Positions 13,057 through 21,789 are shown, counted from the first letter of the stretch. The stretch is 23,308 nt of DNA from DATCJU01 sp036562635 (GCA_036562635.1 DATCJU010000048.1:1-23308), one strand, 5' to 3'. Made by a program: numbers and translations. The notes: generated by a model not told the origin, from the sequence alone.

Positions 13057-16000
13057 GTGGCGGTCCTCCGCCATGAAACGATCGACCCTTGGCGCGCACC
13101 GGCGACCGCCGGTGCACGGGTGCTGTCGGGACCCCCGACCGTGTCCGGAGCCACGTCGCTTCGTAGAGAGCTGATCGGAAACCTGGTGCAGCCCAGACCT
13201 CGTCGTTCGCCCCGGGTCACCACGGTGACCCCCCTGGCCCGCAGGAGCACGCGGGCCGGCCTGGTCGTGGTTCTCGTGCTCGCCCTCGTCGGCGCTGTGC
13301 TGCTGTGGACACGCGACGACAGCAGCCCACCCCGGGTGACCACCCGCGACGTCACCATCGACGTCGTCGACGGCCCCCAGCGGGATCAGTCGGTGCAGCT
13401 CGACGCCACCGTGTACCTGCCCGAGCAGACCCCGGCCCCCGCGGTGATCGTGGCGCACGGCTTCGGCGGCAGCAAGGATTCGGTGGCCACCGAGGCTCGG
13501 GAGCTGGCCGAACAGGGCTTCGTGGTGCTGACCTACTCGGCCCGCGGGTTCGGCCGCAGCACCGGGCAGATCGCACTCAACTCCCCCGACTACGAGGTCA
13601 CCGACGCCCAGCAGCTGCTGGACTGGCTGTCCCGGCAGCCGGAGGTGCTCCTGGACAGTCCGGGCGACCCCCGGGTCGGGGTGACCGGCGCCTCCTACGG
13701 GGGCGCCCTGTCCCTGCTGTTGGCCGGTGTCGACCCGCGTGTCGACGCCATCGCCCCGGTCATCACCTACAACGACCTCGCCCAGGCGCTGCTCCCCAAC
13801 GCCGCAGGCCGGGGAGGACCCCTGGCCGCCACCCCCGCGGCGGGCGCGTTCGGCCCGGACGGCGTGTTCAAGCGCTCGTGGGCGGGAATGCTGTTCTCCG
13901 CCGGTCTCACCCCGGCAGGGGGGACCCGTCCCCGCGGTGAAGCCCCGGAACCCGGCCAGGCCCCCGACCAGAGGGAGTCCGACGGCACGTCCCAGAACGT
14001 CACCGGGGAGACGGCCCCGGAGCCCGGCCCCGATGCCGGGCAGGTGCCGAACCCCGGCGGCACGGCCACCGCTCTCCCCGGAGCTCTTCCCGGGCCGCTG
14101 ACCTGCGGGCGCTTCCTGCCCGAGGTGTGCCAGGCCTACGTGGAGGTCTCCACCACCGGGCGGGCCAGTCAGGCCACCCTGGACCTGCTGTACCGCGTCT
14201 CGCCGCGGAGTGTCGCCGACCGGATCACCGTGCCCACCCTGCTGGTGCAGGGCGAGCAGGACACCCTGTTCGGTCTGGACCACGCGGACGCCACCGCCCG
14301 GCAGATCGCCGCCGCGGGCGGGAAGGTCAAGGTGGTCTGGTACGCGGGCGGACACGACGGTGGCGCGCCCGGCCCGGCACTGCGGGCGCAGATCGCGGAC
14401 TGGATGGCCTTCCACCTCGACGGCCGGGGCACGGACCCGGGCACCGGTTTCGAGTACACGGTGCAGGGTGCCTTCCGCAGCGGTGGTCCCACCGTCCGCG
14501 GGGTCACCGCCGACACCTACCCCGGGCTGCTGGAGGGTTCCGCCACCGAGCGCAGGCAGGTCGTCCTGTCCGGGCCGGCCCAGACCGTGGTCAACCCGCC
14601 GGGCTCGAACCCCGCGGCGATCAGCTCGCTCCCCGGCCTGGGCAACGCACTGGCCGGGGTGGGTGGTTCCGCCCGCAACGCACTGGGCAACCTGAGCGTC
14701 GACCTGCCCGGACAGGCCGCGGTCTTCACCAGCGAGCCACTGGACTCTCAGCTGCTCATCACCGGCTCGTCGCAGGTACGGCTGCGGATCAGCTCGGTCC
14801 CCGGTCAGCCCTCGACCGGTGAGGCGGTGCTGTTCGCCAAGCTCTACGACGTCGGCCCGGACGGCCGCCGCACCCTGCCCGGCAACGCCATCGCCCCCAT
14901 CCGGGTGACGGCGCTGCCCACGGGGGACGCCGCAGGCCAGCCGGTGGAGATCACCGTGACGCTCCCGGGCATCGTCCGCCCGGTCGAGTCGGGCCACCGG
15001 CTGCAGCTCGTGGTGGCCACGACGGACCAGGGGTATGCCGGGCTGAACGAGCCGGCGGTGTACCGGGTGGAGCTGGCCGACGGCGGCGCGCTGGCCGTCC
15101 CGGTGGTGCCGGGCCGCCGCTCGGGCGGTACCGGGGTGCCCTCCCCACCCCTGCTGGGCATCGCCGCGGTGCTGGGTATCGCCGTGCTGATCGCGCTGGG
15201 CGCGGCGCTGCGTCGGCGGTACGCCGACAACGTCGACCCGGACCTGGTCGACACCCCGCTGGTGATCCGGGGCCTGACCAAGGCCTACCCCGGCGGGTTC
15301 GTGGCGGTGAAGGACCTGTCCTTCACCGTGGAACGCGGGCAGGTGCTGGGCCTGCTCGGCCCCAACGGTGCGGGCAAGACCACCACGCTGCGCATGCTGA
15401 TGGGCCTGGTCCGCCCCACCAGCGGGGAGATCAGGGTCTTCGGCCACCGGGTGGGGCCGGGTGCCCCGGTGCTGTCCCGGATCGGTTCGTTCGTCGAGGG
15501 TGCCGGGTTCCTGCCCCACCTGTCGGGTATCGACAACCTGCGGCTGTACTGGGCATCGACCGGACGTCCCGCCGACGAGGCCCACTTCGAGGAGGCGCTG
15601 GAGATCGCGGGCCTCGGCAAGGCCGTCCGGCGCAAGGTGGGCACCTACAGTCAGGGCATGCGACAGCGCCTGGCCATCGCCCAGGCGATGCTCGGCCTGC
15701 CGGATCTGCTCGTCCTCGACGAGCCGACCAACGGGCTGGACCCGCCACAGATCCACCAGATGCGCGACGTGCTGCGCCGTTACGCGGCGACCGGCCGCAC
15801 GGTCCTGGTGTCCAGTCACCTGCTCGCCGAGGTCGAGCAGACCTGCAGCCACGTGGTCGTCATGCACCGCGGCAAGCTCGTCGCGGCGGGTGAGGTCGCC
15901 GAGATCGTCGCTGGAGGGGGCGAGGCCACCTTCCGCGTCGACGATCCGGGCACGGCCGCACAGGCCCTGCGCTCGATCGAGGGCGTGGAGGTGGTGGGCA

Positions 16001-16161
16001 CCGAGGGTGAACTCGTGCACGCCGACCTGGGTGGTCTTCCCCGGTCCGTCGCGGTGAACGCCCTGGTGCAGGCCGGTGTGGCGGTCGAGCAGGTCGGGCC
16101 GCGCCGCCGGCTGGAGGACGCCTTCCTGCAACTGGTCGGAGAGGAGACCGCTCGTGAGTGA
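13057..16161 (+). CDS. S15/CocE-like alpha/beta hydrolase fused to an ABC transporter ATPase
   Basis: A 1034-residue fusion protein. A membrane segment (about 66-84) precedes an alpha/beta hydrolase with HGFGGS (134-139), nucleophile Ser213 in GASYGG, Asp402 in QGEQDTLF and His433 in GGHDGG. A Pro/Gly-rich insert (285-348) interrupts it, and a beta-sandwich like that of X-Pro dipeptidyl-peptidase follows (about 465-690). A second membrane segment (697-718) leads to an ABC ATPase with Walker A GPNGAGKT (768-775), signature YSQGMRQR (864-871), Walker B LLVLDEP (884-890) and H-loop His921. The expected topology places the hydrolase outside and the ATPase inside. The downstream permease gene overlaps by 8 nt, giving an exporter complex. 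The start is uncertain: GTG 13057 has a poor ribosome site, and GTG 13186 or 13225 would still keep the first membrane segment. Substrate unknown; a peptide or ester compound is possible. Confidence 0.88.
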   Translation: MAVLRHETIDPWRAPATAGARVLSGPPTVSGATSLRRELIGNLVQPRPRRSPRVTTVTPLARRSTRAGLVVVLVLALVGAVLLWTRDDSSPPRVTTRDVTIDVVDGPQRDQSVQLDATVYLPEQTPAPAVIVAHGFGGSKDSVATEARELAEQGFVVLTYSARGFGRSTGQIALNSPDYEVTDAQQLLDWLSRQPEVLLDSPGDPRVGVTGASYGGALSLLLAGVDPRVDAIAPVITYNDLAQALLPNAAGRGGPLAATPAAGAFGPDGVFKRSWAGMLFSAGLTPAGGTRPRGEAPEPGQAPDQRESDGTSQNVTGETAPEPGPDAGQVPNPGGTATALPGALPGPLTCGRFLPEVCQAYVEVSTTGRASQATLDLLYRVSPRSVADRITVPTLLVQGEQDTLFGLDHADATARQIAAAGGKVKVVWYAGGHDGGAPGPALRAQIADWMAFHLDGRGTDPGTGFEYTVQGAFRSGGPTVRGVTADTYPGLLEGSATERRQVVLSGPAQTVVNPPGSNPAAISSLPGLGNALAGVGGSARNALGNLSVDLPGQAAVFTSEPLDSQLLITGSSQVRLRISSVPGQPSTGEAVLFAKLYDVGPDGRRTLPGNAIAPIRVTALPTGDAAGQPVEITVTLPGIVRPVESGHRLQLVVATTDQGYAGLNEPAVYRVELADGGALAVPVVPGRRSGGTGVPSPPLLGIAAVLGIAVLIALGAALRRRYADNVDPDLVDTPLVIRGLTKAYPGGFVAVKDLSFTVERGQVLGLLGPNGAGKTTTLRMLMGLVRPTSGEIRVFGHRVGPGAPVLSRIGSFVEGAGFLPHLSGIDNLRLYWASTGRPADEAHFEEALEIAGLGKAVRRKVGTYSQGMRQRLAIAQAMLGLPDLLVLDEPTNGLDPPQIHQMRDVLRRYAATGRTVLVSSHLLAEVEQTCSHVVVMHRGKLVAAGEVAEIVAGGGEATFRVDDPGTAAQALRSIEGVEVVGTEGELVHADLGGLPRSVAVNALVQAGVAVEQVGPRRRLEDAFLQLVGEETARE

Positions 16162-17134
16162 GCGCAACGGCGTGGTGCCGGGAAAGGACATGGCCACCGA
16201 CGACGCCGTGCTCACCGACGGCCCCGGGACCACGTCGAACGGGGAGCCGGGCGGGGTCCGGTTCCCCCAGGCTGAGCACACCGAGCCTCGCCCCGACGGG
16301 GCTGCCCCCGGCTACCGGGCTCGGCACACCCTGCCGCTCCGGGTGGAGCTGGCGCGGCAACTGCGGCGACGGCGGACCCAGCTCACCCTCGGGTTCCTGG
16401 CCGCGCTGCCGTTCCTGCTGCTGCTGGCGTTCGAACTCGGCACCGACGAGAACGGTCCGCGTTCGGGCGGGCTGGTCGACCTGGCCACGGCCAGTGGGCT
16501 AAACTTCGTGATGTTCACGCTGTTCGCCTCGGCGAACTTCCTGCTGGTCGTGGTGGTCGCCCTGTTCTTCGGCGACACGGTGGCCAGCGAGGCGTCCTGG
16601 TCCAGCCTGAAGTACCTGCTGGCCATCCCGGTGCCCCGGCACCGGCTGCTCCGGCAGAAGGCGGTCGTGTCCGCGCTGCTGGCCCTGTTCGGGCTGGTCC
16701 TGCTGCCCACGGTGTCGCTGGGGATCGGACTGATCTGGTACGGCAGCGGGGACCTGGTCACCCCGACCGGGGAGGCCATCGGGCTGGGCAGCGGGGTGGC
16801 ACGGCTGGCTCTGGCGGTCTGCTACCTGGCGGTGCACCTGAGCTGGGTCGCGGGGCTCGCGCTGCTGCTGAGCGTCTCCACCGACGCCCCGCTCGGCGCG
16901 GTCGGCGGGGCGGTGCTGGCGTCGATCCTGTCGCAGATCCTCGACTCGATCACCGCGCTGGAGGACCTGCGGGACTACCTGCCCACCCACTACGCCACGG
17001 CGTGGTCGAACCTGCTCTCCGGGGAGGTGGACTGGACCGACATGGCCCAGGGCGCCTTCTCCGCGGTGACCTATGCCGCGGTGTTCATGCTGTGGGCCGG
17101 TCGCCGGTTCACCCGCAAGGACATCACGAGCTGA
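16154..17134 (+). CDS. ABC transporter permease, ABC-2 type
   Basis: A 326-residue permease that should form the membrane channel for the fused ATPase encoded just upstream. After a 55-residue hydrophilic, Gly/Pro/Asp-rich N-terminal tail it has about six hydrophobic segments, beginning LTLGFLAALPFLLLLAFEL, and ends FTRKDITS. The cytoplasmic segment SEASWSSLKYLLAIPVPRHRLLRQK is the usual ABC-2 region that contacts the ATPase. The GTG at 16154 overlaps the end of the fusion gene by 8 nt, and GAGGAG lies 7 nt before it, so translational coupling is likely. No binding protein gene is present, which fits export. The longer frame from 16076 is not used because it runs through the ATPase coding region without a ribosome site. 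Confidence 0.88.
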   Translation: MSERNGVVPGKDMATDDAVLTDGPGTTSNGEPGGVRFPQAEHTEPRPDGAAPGYRARHTLPLRVELARQLRRRRTQLTLGFLAALPFLLLLAFELGTDENGPRSGGLVDLATASGLNFVMFTLFASANFLLVVVVALFFGDTVASEASWSSLKYLLAIPVPRHRLLRQKAVVSALLALFGLVLLPTVSLGIGLIWYGSGDLVTPTGEAIGLGSGVARLALAVCYLAVHLSWVAGLALLLSVSTDAPLGAVGGAVLASILSQILDSITALEDLRDYLPTHYATAWSNLLSGEVDWTDMAQGAFSAVTYAAVFMLWAGRRFTRKDITS

Positions 17135-17135
17135 C

Positions 17136-17167
17136 AACGGCCCGGCCGCCGCGGCGGCCGGGCCGTT
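17136..17167. terminator. Perfect 32-bp palindrome, bidirectional terminator
   Basis: A perfect palindrome of 32 bp (arms 17136-17150 and 17153-17167, all G/C except the outer AA/TT) begins 2 nt after the permease stop. The convergent VOC gene ends 29 nt beyond it. As RNA it forms a 15-bp stem from either strand, so it should terminate both transcripts. Confidence 0.8.
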
Positions 17168-17195
17168 CACGATCCGGGCGTCGGCTCACTGCACG

Positions 17196-17627
17196 TCACT
17201 GCACGCAGAACTCGTTGCCCTCCGGGTCCCGCATGACCACGCAGCGCTCACCGAGCTCGTCGAGGACCCGCAGCACTTCCGCCCCGGCCGCCACCAGGCG
17301 AGCCACGTGCTCGTCGACCAGCCTGCGCCGCTCGACGTCGTCCCGTGCACCCACCCCGGCGTTGATGTCCAGGTGGACGCGGTTCTTCGCGACCTTGCCC
17401 TCCGGAACGCGCTGGAAGAACAGCCGGGGCCCCTTCCCCTCCGGGTCCACCACCGCGTTCCGGTCGTTCCAGCGCTCCTCGGGCACGCCCCTCGCCCGCA
17501 GAAAGTCCTCCCAGGTGGCGAAGCCCTCCGGGGGCTGCTGCTGCACGTATCCCAGGGCCAGGGCCCAGAACTCGGCGAGCCGGGCCGGGTCGGCCGCGTC
17601 GAAGGTCACCTGAACACCGATCGCCAT
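17196..17627 (-). CDS. VOC family protein (glyoxalase/bleomycin-resistance/dioxygenase fold)
   Basis: A 143-residue vicinal-oxygen-chelate protein of two paired beta-alpha-beta-beta-beta modules. The first begins VQVTFDAADPARLAEFWALALGY and the second contains RVHLDINAG (His near residue 84) and ends CVVMRDPEGNEFCVQ, all typical of short actinobacterial VOC proteins. The first module has Val where classic glyoxalase I enzymes have a metal-binding His, so it may be an unusual enzyme or a binding protein rather than a lyase. The ATG at 17627 follows GGAGGTGG by about 4 nt. It lies alone between the exporter pair and the P450 unit, with its own upstream region of about 180 bp that holds no other recognisable gene. 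Confidence 0.86.
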   Translation of the reverse strand: MAIGVQVTFDAADPARLAEFWALALGYVQQQPPEGFATWEDFLRARGVPEERWNDRNAVVDPEGKGPRLFFQRVPEGKVAKNRVHLDINAGVGARDDVERRRLVDEHVARLVAAGAEVLRVLDELGERCVVMRDPEGNEFCVQ

Positions 17628-17810
17628 ACCGCCACCTCCACCGTCGGGCCACAGGGCGCCGTTCCGACGAGATCACGCCACGAACACCCTGGACAACCGT
17701 TTTCCAGCAATCGGAGACCGAAGTTCGACGATCCGGTCCACGGGAGATACCACTCCCGCGTGAGGACACACCACCGGTTGTGCCGGACAGCTCGGTTGGA
17801 ACCCGGACAT

Positions 17811-17844
17811 GCGGTGGGCCCGAGCACAGGCCCGGGCCCACCGC
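17811..17844 (-). terminator. Terminator of the P450/transporter operon
   Basis: GCGGTGGGCCCG (17811-17822) pairs perfectly with CGGGCCCACCGC (17833-17844): a 12-bp stem with a 10-nt loop, 43 nt after the transporter stop on the minus strand. It separates the P450 operon from the VOC gene. Confidence 0.75.
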
Positions 17845-17887
17845 GACGACCGCAGTCCGGAGCCGGAGTCCGGCCCCGGTACCGCTC

Positions 17888-19225
17888 TCACGCCACCTTC
17901 TCCAGGTCCACCCCCTTGGTCTCCCAGGCGGTGGCCACGGCGATCAGCGTGATCGCCATGGTGACGATCAGGTAGGCGATGACGCTGCCGACGCCGAACC
18001 GGTCGACGAGCCACACCGCGATGAACGGCGCCGGCGCACCGGCCAGGATCGACGAGCCCTGGAACACCAGGGACGCCCCGGCGTACCGGTGCTTGGTCGG
18101 GAACAGCTCGGTGATCCAGCTGGCCTCCGCCCCGGCGAGCACACCGTGGAAGAACGCACCGACACACACGCCCACCCACAGCATCGACAGGCTTCCGGTC
18201 TGCACCAACCAGAAGAACACCGGCGCCCAGACGATCAACACGGCAGCCGGGGTCAACATGGCCGGTTTGCGGCCGACGCGGTCGGACCAGGCCCCGCCCA
18301 GGATCATGCCGGCAAATTGGGCGACGGAGCCGAAGGTGACCGCCAGCACCACGTCGTTGCGGGCGTAACCGAACAGGTTCGTGGCGTAGGCGATGACGAA
18401 GGTGGTGTAGATGTAGAACGCGACGTTCTCACCGATGCGCATGCCGATGCCGTGCAGCACGGCACGGGGCCTGGCCAGCGCCGCGAGGACACTCGACCGT
18501 TCCTGCCGGTCCTCACGCTCGGCCGCCCTGGCCTGGGCGGCCTGGAACACCGGCGACTCCTCCACCCGACTGCGGACCCACAGTCCGATGGCCAGCAGTG
18601 GCAGTGCGACCAGGAACGCCACCCGCCAGCCCCACTCGCTGAACGCGTCACCCGGGAACAGCAGGCCGGTCGTGCTGACCACCAGGGTCGCCAGGACCGT
18701 GCCCAGCGGCGCGCCGGCCTGGGGCCAGGAGGCCCAGAACCCGCGACGTCGAGGCTCGCCGTACTCGCTCACCATGAGCACGGCCGCCCCGAACTCACCG
18801 CCCAGAGCGAACCCCTGGATCAGGCGCAACAGGACCAGGAGCACGGTCGCCCAGATACCGATCTGGGAGTAGGTCGGCAGCAGACCGATGCCCGCGGTGG
18901 CCGTACCGAGCAGGACGAAGGTGGTGACCAGCATCGGCTTGCGACCGAACCGGTCCCCCAGGTGTCCGAACACGATGCCGCCGAGCGGCCGGGCGACGAA
19001 GCCGAGCCCCTGGGTCGCAAGTGCGGCCAGCAGCTGGGCGATGCGGTCACCCGGGGGGAAGAACAGTGGCCCGAGGACGGTCGCGGCGAGCACGCCGTAG
19101 ACCGCGAAGTCGTACCACTCCAGCACGGCACCGGCCATGCTGCCGGTCAGTACGCGCTTGAATCCGGTTTTCTGGGGCGCGTCCTGCCGCAGGGGCAGGG
19201 AGCTCCCGGCGACCTGTGACGTCAT
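17888..19225 (-). CDS. MFS transporter of the metabolite:H+ symporter (MHS) family
   Basis: A 445-residue, 12-helix uptake transporter of the MHS family (ShiA/ProP/KgtP-like), which brings small organic acids, osmolytes or shikimate-like compounds in with protons. The family signature GAVLEWYDFAVYG lies at about residues 32-44, motif A FGHLGDRFGRKPML near 87, and the matching SDRVGRKPAML in the second half. ALGGEFGAAVLMVSEY is the conserved fifth-helix motif. The ATG at 19225 is chosen because it gives the usual 25-residue hydrophilic N-terminus, with AAAGGA about 12 nt upstream. It lies 51 nt after the P450-reductase gene on the same strand, so the two are probably one operon and the transporter may supply the oxygenase substrate. 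It is clearly distinct from the DHA2 exporter earlier in the window. Confidence 0.9.
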   Translation of the reverse strand: MTSQVAGSSLPLRQDAPQKTGFKRVLTGSMAGAVLEWYDFAVYGVLAATVLGPLFFPPGDRIAQLLAALATQGLGFVARPLGGIVFGHLGDRFGRKPMLVTTFVLLGTATAGIGLLPTYSQIGIWATVLLVLLRLIQGFALGGEFGAAVLMVSEYGEPRRRGFWASWPQAGAPLGTVLATLVVSTTGLLFPGDAFSEWGWRVAFLVALPLLAIGLWVRSRVEESPVFQAAQARAAEREDRQERSSVLAALARPRAVLHGIGMRIGENVAFYIYTTFVIAYATNLFGYARNDVVLAVTFGSVAQFAGMILGGAWSDRVGRKPAMLTPAAVLIVWAPVFFWLVQTGSLSMLWVGVCVGAFFHGVLAGAEASWITELFPTKHRYAGASLVFQGSSILAGAPAPFIAVWLVDRFGVGSVIAYLIVTMAITLIAVATAWETKGVDLEKVA

Positions 19226-19276
19226 CGATCGTCAGGTCCTTTCGGGGATGTCGGGGAGGGCCCCGGGGCGAGTTGA

Positions 19277-21592
19277 TCAGATACCGAGGGTGAGCCTGCC
19301 ACCGCAGGCCCGGGAGCAGCAGGTCATCATGGCCTTGTTCGCGGCGCGCTCGGCCTTGGTCAGGACCCGGTCACGATGGTCCACCTCACCGGCGAGGACG
19401 GGAACCTGGCAGGTCCCGCACAGCCCCTCCTCGCAGTCGCTCTGCACGTCGATGTTCGCGGCACGCAGGGCGTCGAGCACGGTCTGGTCCGCCGCGACGT
19501 GCACGGTGATGCCGGACTCGGCCAGCTCCACGTCGAACGCGTGCTCGTGGGCCGGGTCGAGCTTCTTCCCCGTACCGGTGAAGTGCTCGACCCGCAGGGA
19601 GTCCTCGGGCCAGCCCGCGGCGGCCTCCTCCAGGGCGGTCAGCAGGCGCTCGGGACCGCAGGCGTAGATCTGGGTGCCCGGCACGGGGGTGGCCAGCAGG
19701 GCGGCCACGTCGAGCCGGGTGCCGTCGGCACTGGAGTGCACCACCAGCCGGTCGCCGTGGTCCCGGCGCAGCCGGTCGAGGTAGGCCATGGCTCCGAGGT
19801 GACGGCCGCAGTAGTGGATCTCGTAGTCCTTGCCCTGCGCCTTGACGTGGTCCGCCATGGCGAGGATCGGGGTGATCCCGATGCCGCCGGCGACGAACAG
19901 GTACCGCTCGGCGTCGGGGTCGAGCCGGAAGTGGTTGCGCGGCCCGCGCATCCGCAGCGTGTGGGCGACGGCGAGCTGCTCGTGGATGTACCGGGAGCCG
20001 CCCCGGCTCTGCGGGTCCTTCCGCACGGCGATCTCGTAGCGGGTCGGGTCGCCGGGGTTGCCGCACAGCGAGTACTGACGGGACAGACCCTCGCCCAGTT
20101 CGAGGTCGATGTGCGCACCGGGCGACCAGGCCGGCAGCGGTTTCCCACCGACGTCACGCAGGACCAGGCGGACGACGTCCTCCGCCTCGCGGGTGATCTC
20201 CTCGACGACGACGGTGCGGTAGATGTTCCGGTTCGACGGTTCCCCGATGCGCACCTGCTGGCGGGTCCGGAGGATCTCCGGGTTGGTGCGCTCGGGGTTG
20301 CGCGCCGGGTCCCACTGCACCCACAGGTGCTCCGGCCCGCGGAAGGAGGTGTTGGGGACGTAGGTGAACTCCTGCCCGGGCACCAGCTCCATGTGCGGCA
20401 GACGCTTGGTGAACTCCTCCAGGAAGATCTGGAGCTCCATGCGCGCCAGGTTCTTGCCCATGCACTGGTGGGCTCCGTACCCGAAGGTCAGGTGATCGCT
20501 CGCGTTCTCGCGGCGGACGTCGACGTCGTCGGGCAGGTCGAAGTGCCGTTCGTCCCGGTTGGCCGACGAGTTGACGATCAGCAGCTTGGCACCCTTGGGA
20601 ATCGGCACGCCGCCGATCTCGGTGTCCCTGGTCGCGATACGTCGCCAGGCAGCCACCGACCCCGAGTACCGCAGACACTCCTCGACCGCGTTCGGGATCA
20701 GGCTCGGGTCCGCGCAGATCTCCTCCCAGACGGGACGGTTCTCTAGCAGGAGCTTGATCGCGTTGGCCGCGGCGTGGGCCGTGGTCTCGTGCGCGGCAAC
20801 GACACCGGCCATCATGATCGAGTGCAGGTAGGAGTCGGTGACGATGTCCGGGTACTTCTGCTGCATGCGGATGCTGTAGGGGATCCAGCCCGGGCCTGAG
20901 GGGTCCTTGCGCAGCTTCTCCAGGACCTTTCCGGCGTACTGCCAGAACTTGCCGACGTTCTCGGCGACCTCCAGCTGTTCCTCCGGTGTCGGCCGGCCCC
21001 AGGTGTTCACCGTGTGCGCGATGGAGTACCGGCGCAGGGTGGGCATGTCCTCCTCCGGCACGCCCAGGAAGTGGAGCGCGACGGTGAGCGGCACCTCCCA
21101 GAGCATTTCCTCAACGAGGTCGGCCTTTCCGTTGTCGATGAACCGGTCGACGTACTCCCGGGTGAGCCTGCGCACCATCGGCTCGTGGTGGGCCAGTTCC
21201 TTGACCGTGAACGGCTCCATGAGCACTCGGCGCCGCGGCATGTGCTCCGGTTCGTCCTCGTTCACCAGGGTCCGGTTCAGCGCGTAGCCGTACCGGGCGA
21301 GGGTGGCCCTGGCCTCCTCGGTGGGGGGCGTGATCTTCTCCAGCGCGATGGAGGGCGAGAAGGTGATGTTGTCGCGGAACACCGCCTTGACGTCCTCGTA
21401 CCGGGTCACCACCCAGTAACCGAGCTTCGGGCTGTAGAACACCGGCTCCTCGTCGCGCGACCACTTCAGCGATGCGGGTGGGTCCGCCTGGTACTCGGGG
21501 CCGAACGGGTCGAACGCGGCCGCCCTGGCGGACACCGGGCAACGGCTCGCTGTGGGAGCGTTGTGGTTGAACAGGGCCCCCTGAGCACTCAT
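19277..21592 (-). CDS. Self-sufficient cytochrome P450-reductase fusion, CYP116B-like
   Basis: A 771-residue single-chain monooxygenase: an N-terminal P450 (about 1-430) joined to a phthalate-dioxygenase-reductase-type module. P450 marks are the I-helix AAHETTAH (Thr270/271), ExxR as E305-R308, and the heme loop FGYGAHQCMGKNLAR with ligand Cys377. The reductase has the FMN motif RQYSL (505-509), the NAD(P)H motif GGIGITP (569-575), CGPERL (645-650), and a C-terminal plant-type [2Fe-2S] cluster with Cys720, Cys725, Cys728 and Cys758. Length and order match CYP116B enzymes such as P450-RhF, which take electrons from NAD(P)H without partner proteins and oxidise aromatics, aryl ethers or thiocarbamates. 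All cofactor residues are present, so it should be active. The ATG at 21592 has AGGAGG about 10 nt upstream. It leads an operon with the MHS transporter; an IclR regulator gene lies upstream. Confidence 0.95.
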   Translation of the reverse strand: MSAQGALFNHNAPTASRCPVSARAAAFDPFGPEYQADPPASLKWSRDEEPVFYSPKLGYWVVTRYEDVKAVFRDNITFSPSIALEKITPPTEEARATLARYGYALNRTLVNEDEPEHMPRRRVLMEPFTVKELAHHEPMVRRLTREYVDRFIDNGKADLVEEMLWEVPLTVALHFLGVPEEDMPTLRRYSIAHTVNTWGRPTPEEQLEVAENVGKFWQYAGKVLEKLRKDPSGPGWIPYSIRMQQKYPDIVTDSYLHSIMMAGVVAAHETTAHAAANAIKLLLENRPVWEEICADPSLIPNAVEECLRYSGSVAAWRRIATRDTEIGGVPIPKGAKLLIVNSSANRDERHFDLPDDVDVRRENASDHLTFGYGAHQCMGKNLARMELQIFLEEFTKRLPHMELVPGQEFTYVPNTSFRGPEHLWVQWDPARNPERTNPEILRTRQQVRIGEPSNRNIYRTVVVEEITREAEDVVRLVLRDVGGKPLPAWSPGAHIDLELGEGLSRQYSLCGNPGDPTRYEIAVRKDPQSRGGSRYIHEQLAVAHTLRMRGPRNHFRLDPDAERYLFVAGGIGITPILAMADHVKAQGKDYEIHYCGRHLGAMAYLDRLRRDHGDRLVVHSSADGTRLDVAALLATPVPGTQIYACGPERLLTALEEAAAGWPEDSLRVEHFTGTGKKLDPAHEHAFDVELAESGITVHVAADQTVLDALRAANIDVQSDCEEGLCGTCQVPVLAGEVDHRDRVLTKAERAANKAMMTCCSRACGGRLTLGI

Positions 21593-21670
21593 GGACGCGG
21601 AGCCTCCTACCTGTCTGAGCTGCTCTTTTACTAATAACGCACAGCTTGTATCTCCTAATGAACAGCGGCG

Positions 21671-21699
21671 AGAGTAAGCTGCGTCACGACGAGGGTCAA
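21671..21699 (-). promoter_or_regulatory. Candidate promoter of the P450 operon
   Basis: On the minus strand, TTGACC (21699-21694) and TACTCT (21676-21671) are separated by exactly 17 bp, a good -35/-10 pair. Transcription would start near 21664, giving a leader of about 70 nt. The leader contains two related AT-rich elements on the plus strand, CTAATAACGCACAGC and CTAATGAACAGC (about 21634-21667), which may bind the IclR regulator. Confidence 0.55.
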
Positions 21700-21763
21700 G
21701 AGGTCAGAGCGAATTCGGTCGGCAGAACCGAGAAAGCGGCCAGGAGGAAGGACAGGCGGACAC

Positions 21764-21789
21764 CCGGGGACGAACACACTCGCCCCCGG
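21764..21789 (-). terminator. Weak hairpin downstream of the IclR gene
   Basis: CCGGGG (21764-21769) can pair with CCCCGG (21784-21789) across a 14-nt loop, about 50 nt after the IclR stop and upstream of the P450 promoter. The stem is only 6 bp, so the assignment is tentative. Confidence 0.3.

Noticed and set aside
12508..16281. A 1257-codon open frame on the minus strand across the fusion gene
   Set aside because: It is antisense to the hydrolase-ABC gene, whose motifs are complete; the translation is Gly/Arg/His/Gln-rich with no domain, a usual shadow in GC-rich DNA.
17811..17844. Inverted repeat as a possible insertion-sequence end or attachment site
   Set aside because: It sits just after a stop codon with a short loop and no transposase or integrase nearby; a terminator explains it. 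The same applies to the 32-bp palindrome at 17136-17167.
17780..20746. Long plus-strand open frames (17780-19219 and 19376-20746) opposite the transporter and P450 genes
   Set aside because: Composition of antisense shadows; the minus-strand products carry all family signatures.
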